Positions 58,301-64,000 of a stretch of DNA of 64,000 nucleotides are shown here, piece after piece. The notes under the pieces were generated by a model, which saw nothing but the letters and a program-made list of their open reading frames with translations, searched no databases and had not been told where the DNA came from. Every line of letters begins with the position of its first letter. Within the stretch, counting starts at the first letter, position 1. Made by a program: the position numbers and the translations under genes. Source of the DNA: Acorus gramineus (taxonomy: Eukaryota; Streptophyta; Magnoliopsida; Acorales; Acoraceae); assembly GCA_030737835.1 (NCBI GenBank), contig CM060853.1, positions 17,108,895 to 17,172,894 on the forward strand, given 5' to 3'.

Positions 58301-61300
58301 TCAGGATAAAAAGTGGAAAAAAATGTTAATGATTAGTCTTAGTTATAAAAGATTAATGTCTAGGTAGATATAAAATAATGTAGTGTAGATCAGAAAGCAT
58401 TACTATGGAGAGGACATTGAGAGGGGAATTTATTCAGTTTTTATTGTAAACTTTTCTGAAGTAAAAGAGGGGAAATCATATCAACAAAAGAATGAAACGC
58501 AGAGAGTAAACTATATTTGCCAGGCAAAGCCTTCCCAAAATCAACTTCTTGCAAATCCATGGGGTGAATTGGCCTTGGGGCGCCTAAATTTAAGGGGAAC
58601 TATACTGAATTAAATAATTGAGGAACAATCCTAGGCTTGGACAAAAAAAGGCACACCAGAGATGCTAGAGTTGTAGAAGCTTAATTTCAATGGATATTGT
58701 TTGGGGATATCAACAAAACAGGCATCAAGGACATCATTCGAGATACCTTCTGTTTATTAGAGTGGTAAACTAGGTGGGACTGAGCTACAGGTTCTTCTTC
58801 TAGGGCCAAGGAGGTCACTTCTTGTCCTTGGACAGGGATTCCTCTCTGAAAGGGACTAAAGGTGGCAGGGGTCTCTAGGCTCTCAGGGACATATGGATAT
58901 TCATACATTCTTGGGAAATCTTGGTATTACAAGTTTTTCGATCCAGTATTTCAAACTCTCTGTATATGGGGAGGCTGGACCAAAGGATTAGCCAAGTTAG
59001 TTGGAAATGGGCATATATTCTTTGCTTCAACCCCTTTGTTTCAATTTCTTTTTTTTTTTTTTTTTGGGAGGGGGGGGCGGCGGGGGGCAGGGGTATGAAT
59101 AACCAGTCTATCTCAAAAACCTCATGTGGGTATATATTACAATAGTACAATGTTAGAGACAGTAGAGAACACAAATCCTACAAGCTATAATCCAAAAATA
59201 AGCACAGAATATATATTCAATTTAAAAAAGATAATTTTCATTTACTCAAGTTGGGTGGCCTCATAGCCGCTTCTTGAAACGCACATGTGAAAGAACATCA
59301 TGGCTTTATACTTGTGTATCCAATATTCATATAATTGCTTCAAACTAAAATAATCAAGTCAAATCAGGACATTCATAAAAATTCCTTGATAAGGTATAAT
59401 TCAATCTTCTAACATGTATGCAGTGAATGATCTACGTGGTGTTACAGGAATGCATGGCTGCAGAATACAGACCATATGTCAAGAACTTGTATTGACGAAC
59501 ATCCTGCAGCATAGTACTGGTGCATCAATTTTCTTTTCATTCAATGTGCGAATTTTGTGCTCATAAATGGATATATGCTAATGATATAATATCTGATCCG
59601 ACATTCAAAATCCAACACCAACACTCAACGCTTGCTGGACCACTATTAATATGTCTATCAACATTTGTCCCACTATCATGCACTAATATATCTGAAGATT
59701 TCTGTATCAATAAAATGCGATTCTGTGTCAATTACATATATTATGTAAAACTGAATATTGAGAACAACAAAAACAAAATTATGCATGATGGACTTCATCA
59801 TAAGAGTAAATGCCTTGATCCATTGAGATTGGTGACATGCTCCTATGAATCATTTGGTTGTATGAAAATGCTTAAAATCTAAATCATCAGTTTACCACTA
59901 TCCTATCCCAGACAACCCCAGAATAATTTGAACATGGCTGGAATAACTTATGCAAAGATTTATTCATGGAATCTCCAATTTAAAAGGACCTTGACCTGCA
60001 GAAAAACCAAACAGAAATTGGGGCATGAAGTCCAACTATTCCTATCCCTTCCTATTCCTGAATAGAAGGTGGCTTTGAAGCCTAGCCATAGCACACCTGA
60101 CGCCTCCTCTCTCTTGGAACCACTCGATGCAATTGTAATTTAGACTTTCCCATTTGATTTGTATATAATATATTTATAATATTTTATTGATTTATCACTA
60201 AACTCAATTGGCATGCATCTCAAACAAGCAATGCAATATATATAGATAATCACAAGTAATACAAAACATACCACATATATAACACATTCAACATCTGTAT
60301 ATCCACATATAATAGTCCAACTTTTGATACCTGGATTGGTGGCCAAAAATTTGAAGATATTATTGTAGCATCAACACTATCCAGTGAAAAAACAGCATCT
60401 TCCTTCATGACATCTGAAATACACCATCAAAAGTATGTCGTTGTATAATTACATATGATTGCATAATTGAACTTCTTGAATGTTATCTAGCAGAGTGTCT
60501 CTATATCCATAATATCATAACAAGCTAAAATTTTCCATCATACCCCTCTGAGATGGCCGCATTGTAGATGCCTTTATATTGGTATTAGTCCTCTTTGAAC
60601 CAATCAGATCATTCAGCATAATTTCACATCTTTGCATGCTGCTCTCTCCAAAGTGTATCTGATAACACATAAATCAAGTTCAAACGAAGTAGATATTCAG
60701 ATAACCAATAATGGATTAAGCAGAATCAATAAAAAAAATCTGTTCCAAGTTGTACAAGAGAAAACCTACTTTAAGGAGTTCCAGAGTACGTATTTCTGAG
60801 TCAATGTCATAGTCAGACTTGTTTAAAAGCTTTTCTGCTAGCATAACACGATATTCATTGACCAGCTGATCCTTGGAACCAATTATGCTGACCATCATTC
60901 CAAGTATATCAACTTTCCTTCTGTTCCTGCTACCCTTCGAGGGGTCCGCCTCTACTGGATCAGGTTCCCAACTGAAACAAAGGATAAATAAGAAAATTTA
61001 GGAAAATTGTAAGTAAGCTGGACTAAACTCAGTATATAGCCCTTGGTTCAATAAGATAAAAGAAAATTACCACTCAGCATTGATCCATGCTTGTTTGTCA
61101 TCAGAGATGAAATCATCTTCACAATCAGTGTTGTCTTGGTTCTCTGCATCTTTGTTCAACTCTTCAAGAAGACTGTCAGCCGTATTTCCAGTTCCGCTGG
61201 GATTTCCTCCATTACCATCAGTTAGCATAGTTACAATGCATTTAATAGTATCCTTTCTTCCCCTCAAATAGTCCCGTATCGGTTCCCCAACTGCTTCCAA

Positions 61301-63913
61301 GAATACACCAGTTGGGTCAATTGTTCGGAGAGCTTTAATTGTTGAAACATATTGGTGCAATATGTCATTGGTTGATGCTCCAGCGGTGAGCAAACGGTAT
61401 CGTAAAGCGGAAATAAATGAATCAACGAGTTTTGAATGTTGCCCAGTATATTCAAGACATTGTTTCAGATCTTCGATTGCCGGAGAACTGGATAATGTTG
61501 TAACAATCAACTACATTATCTCACTAAATTATAGAAAAAAAAAAATACACTTCCAATATTGGGCAATACATGACAGGAAATTGAACCATTTTTCACTTTT
61601 TTCAATCACAATAGATACAAATGCAGTACGTAACCTGTGTTTAACCCACTCCGTAATGATTATACTATCATCATTGGCAAACTACACAAATGCATGAATT
61701 GAGAATAAGATGGTGAAATCGTATCCTTGGACATGTGATAAACTAATTTTGCATTTGCTCATGCTCTCCTCGTTGGGTATCTTAATAACTGTTTTCTAAT
61801 TTATCTATTTTACTATTCCTAATATATTACTCTAATAAAACAAGGCCATACCATTCAATTTCTGGTGTAACATAAAAATGGGCATACCTAGTTGATGTAC
61901 TTTATAATTGTAAATTATGAAGCCATGATCCCCCATAATGGTCTTATTAAGTGGGAGTGACCCAGACAGTATGTATACATATAGTATTAAGCCAGCTCAA
62001 CAACCGTGTCTAAGAGTTCAAGACAATAACAGTTATTCATATTAATTAAAAAAAAAAAAAGATCTGTGTCAACCTAAGCATATCCGTTAGAGTGACATCA
62101 GAATCCACAAAAAAATTGAACAAATATGCTGTATCACCACCAGAAAATTTAACATGTAAAAGTTACAGTTAACAAGAATTGACTTGTTTTCCATCAAAAA
62201 AAAGAAAAAAGAATTGACACGCTGAGATATTTTTGCCACCATCATAAAAACACAAGGTGCCCCAAAGGGAAGTGAGCAAGAGACCAATTGAACAGTTGAA
62301 AAGCAACACAAAACTCCCATGCACCTGTACAATGAGTATCTCAGAAGACTGCCATGAAGGAGACTGGAGTTACAGTATGTACCTTTCAGGATAATCCACT
62401 ATAATGTCAAAAAGTTTGCCTATCCTCAAGTCCTGCAAGGTTTCGTATGCAAAATACTCAAGACGTAACTTCCATCTGACGAGTCCTTCAGAATGAACAT
62501 CAATCCCAGTGTAACACGAGGGATGTGAAGCCAAAGGAGACTTAATACTCATCGGCACACTATTATACTCAACAGAGTCACCGAGATAAGCTATAAGTGC
62601 ATGTAAGAGATGGAGAGGAACAGCCTGCATAGAAGTGCAGAAAACCATTTAAGCAATGCCAAGGAAGAGTGATGATTAAGTTTATAGAAAGCAAATGAAC
62701 ATAAAATGTTAATCAAAATTCCACACCATGTAAGCAAGCTTCTCATTTCTCACCTAAACCCCATGATGAAGACACATGTTGGATATGCATGTCAAAAAAA
62801 CTAAAAATAAGCCAAATTGTGTTTCTAAGCAAACGAATATGTTTCATTCAAAAAAAGCAAACAACTATTTTGATTTTTGTCTTTATAACTATTCTAAGAT
62901 TTATGCTGACAACACATAAAGTTAAATGAAGTTGATAATTACACACTACTATAGTCATATTAATTTTTTAATTTAAGGATGCATAATCACTTTTAGAAAA
63001 AAATAATTATAATAAAATATTTTATTTATTTATTTATTGTTGTCACTGTTGCGTCCACATACTAGTTTTTCTAGATTTTGCATATCATCGAGTTTGCACC
63101 ATGTTATGTCTGTGTCCCGTGTCCATACTTCATAGCCTGACTAAAATGACACAACTAGTCTAAGGCAAAGATAATTTAAACACACATCAGAATAGGGGGG
63201 TGGCATAGATCAATATCATCACCAATTTCCAAATCATTATACGTGAATAAGTACATTATGATAAGCCCACCAGTTTAGATCTACCATCTTGCAACAAGGT
63301 CAACAAGATACAAACAAAATTTCCCATTGCTTAGCCAGTAGTACACTTTGAAAACATATATTTGGCTACCATTAACAACATACACAAATCAAAGATGTGC
63401 TTAAACAATACCTGAATCCACTGTTTAATTGATTCCAGAACAGGACTCCTGTAATCATCACTGGCCAATTCACAAACTTTGTTCTGCTATCAAACAAAAA
63501 AAAAAACACATTCATATTTGAAGAAGAATTAAATAATGAAAAATACTATTGCAAAAAGAGGCTAATCAATCTGACAGCAGATTTCCAGGAAACACCCCCC
63601 AAAAGAATAACATCATTAATCACCTTCAGGAGCAGAAATATAGCAGAAGCATAGGCATCTTCAGTCATGGATGTAAATCCAAGGCTTCTGAGATCTCGAA
63701 CAACATCGCCAATGTTTTGCACCAATTTGTTGTTCTTTAAGATATTTGTACCTTGATAGTTTCCATCAATATCCATTTCAAAACTTGAAGAGAGCTTGTT
63801 TCCGTTTAAGTCATTCTTGACATTGAATTGAACATCCCACCCATCTCCATATTCAGAAGCCATAGTCATGCTTAATTCTTCCAATTTTCCCTTAAAATAT
63901 AATCGCGGGATTT
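55346..63913 (-). CDS. APC2: Anaphase-promoting complex subunit 2 (partial, 5' part off the edge)
   Basis: APC2 is the cullin-like scaffold of the nuclear APC/C ubiquitin ligase; its C-terminal half binds the RING subunit APC11. Thirteen exons are visible, high to low: 63913-63624, 63486-63412, 62624-62383, 61487-61071, 60971-60770, 60658-60544, 60413-60331, 58288-58169, 57965-57877, 57559-57478, 56676-56485, 55646-55578, 55468-55346, encoding 698 residues to the stop. About 170 N-terminal residues lie past the right edge. Key segments: LVRWKLRLEYFAYETLQDLRI, the cullin core SPAIEDLKQCLEYTGQH and VNEYRVMLAEKLLNKSDYDID, SNFWPPIQ, KTPRKLLWKKNLGTVKLELQ, and the final winged-helix ending GLYYLKK. 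Each block matches Arabidopsis APC2 as I recall it. All junctions are GT-AG and in frame. Single-copy and essential in known plants. Confidence 0.95.
59046..59093 (+). repeat. Poly-T/poly-G tract in an APC2 intron
   Basis: About 17 T residues (59049-59065) followed by a G-rich stretch at 59066-59093 with runs of 3, 8, 6 and 4 G. It lies in the 2-kb intron between the exons ending 60331 and starting 58288. The G-rich strand is opposite to the APC2 transcript. Confidence 0.85.
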
Positions 63914-64000
63914 CTAAGAAAAATAAATAAACACAATCATATGTGATAACATAATTTTTGGGAAAAAAGATCTTATGCAAATGAGTTCTATTTCTACATA

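Noticed and set aside
1-64000. tRNA and rRNA genes
   Set aside because: I looked for cloverleaf hallmarks and conserved rRNA words and found none apart from the primer-site complement at 5593-5605.

Overview
The window is nuclear DNA from a flowering plant, most likely a eudicot or an early-branching lineage; I cannot name the species. Evidence: spliced GT-AG genes whose products match plant-specific families (NAC factor, EUL lectin, plant CCAR1/RSA1 type protein), AT-rich intergenic DNA, and many small transposon relics.

Layout. 1-2.97 kb: AT-rich DNA with a U6 snRNA retropseudogene. 2.97-4.10 kb (+): a three-exon NAC transcription factor of the miR164-linked NAC100/NAC80 type. 4.1-17.0 kb: gene-free, with tandem repeats, hAT and Mutator-like relics, foldback MITEs, a diverged ~1.3 kb segmental duplication, and fossil LTR and LINE-like pieces. 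17.0-17.6 kb (-): a small four-helix membrane protein of unknown function. 20.75-21.63 kb (-): sphingoid-base C4-hydroxylase (SBH). 22.2-24.7 kb: a cluster of nested or abutting repeats. 26.5-30.16 kb (-): an EULS3-like lectin with a His/Pro-rich N-terminus. 32.1-49.2 kb (+): a 21-coding-exon gene for a 1470-residue CCAR1/RSA1(EMB1579)-like nuclear protein; every junction was followed and the frame stays open. 49.5-51.9 kb: transposons nested inside transposons. 52.06-53.66 kb (-): an intronless, GC-rich TPR-SET protein. 55.3-63.9 kb (-): the last 13 coding exons of APC2, the cullin subunit of the anaphase-promoting complex; its 5' part lies beyond the right edge.

The genes are independent, unlinked in pathway and not organised as operons. 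The most notable observations are: a miR164 site in the NAC gene altered exactly opposite the slicing position; an SBH intron whose nearest acceptor gives the wrong frame while an AG five bases upstream restores it; a U6 retrocopy with its own unfilled paralogous site nearby; two related hAT copies of which one holds a solo LTR; a four-level transposon nest; and a perfect 31-bp hairpin. I saw no sign of a wholly new gene system. Coordinates of exons were worked out by eye from splice consensus and reading frame.
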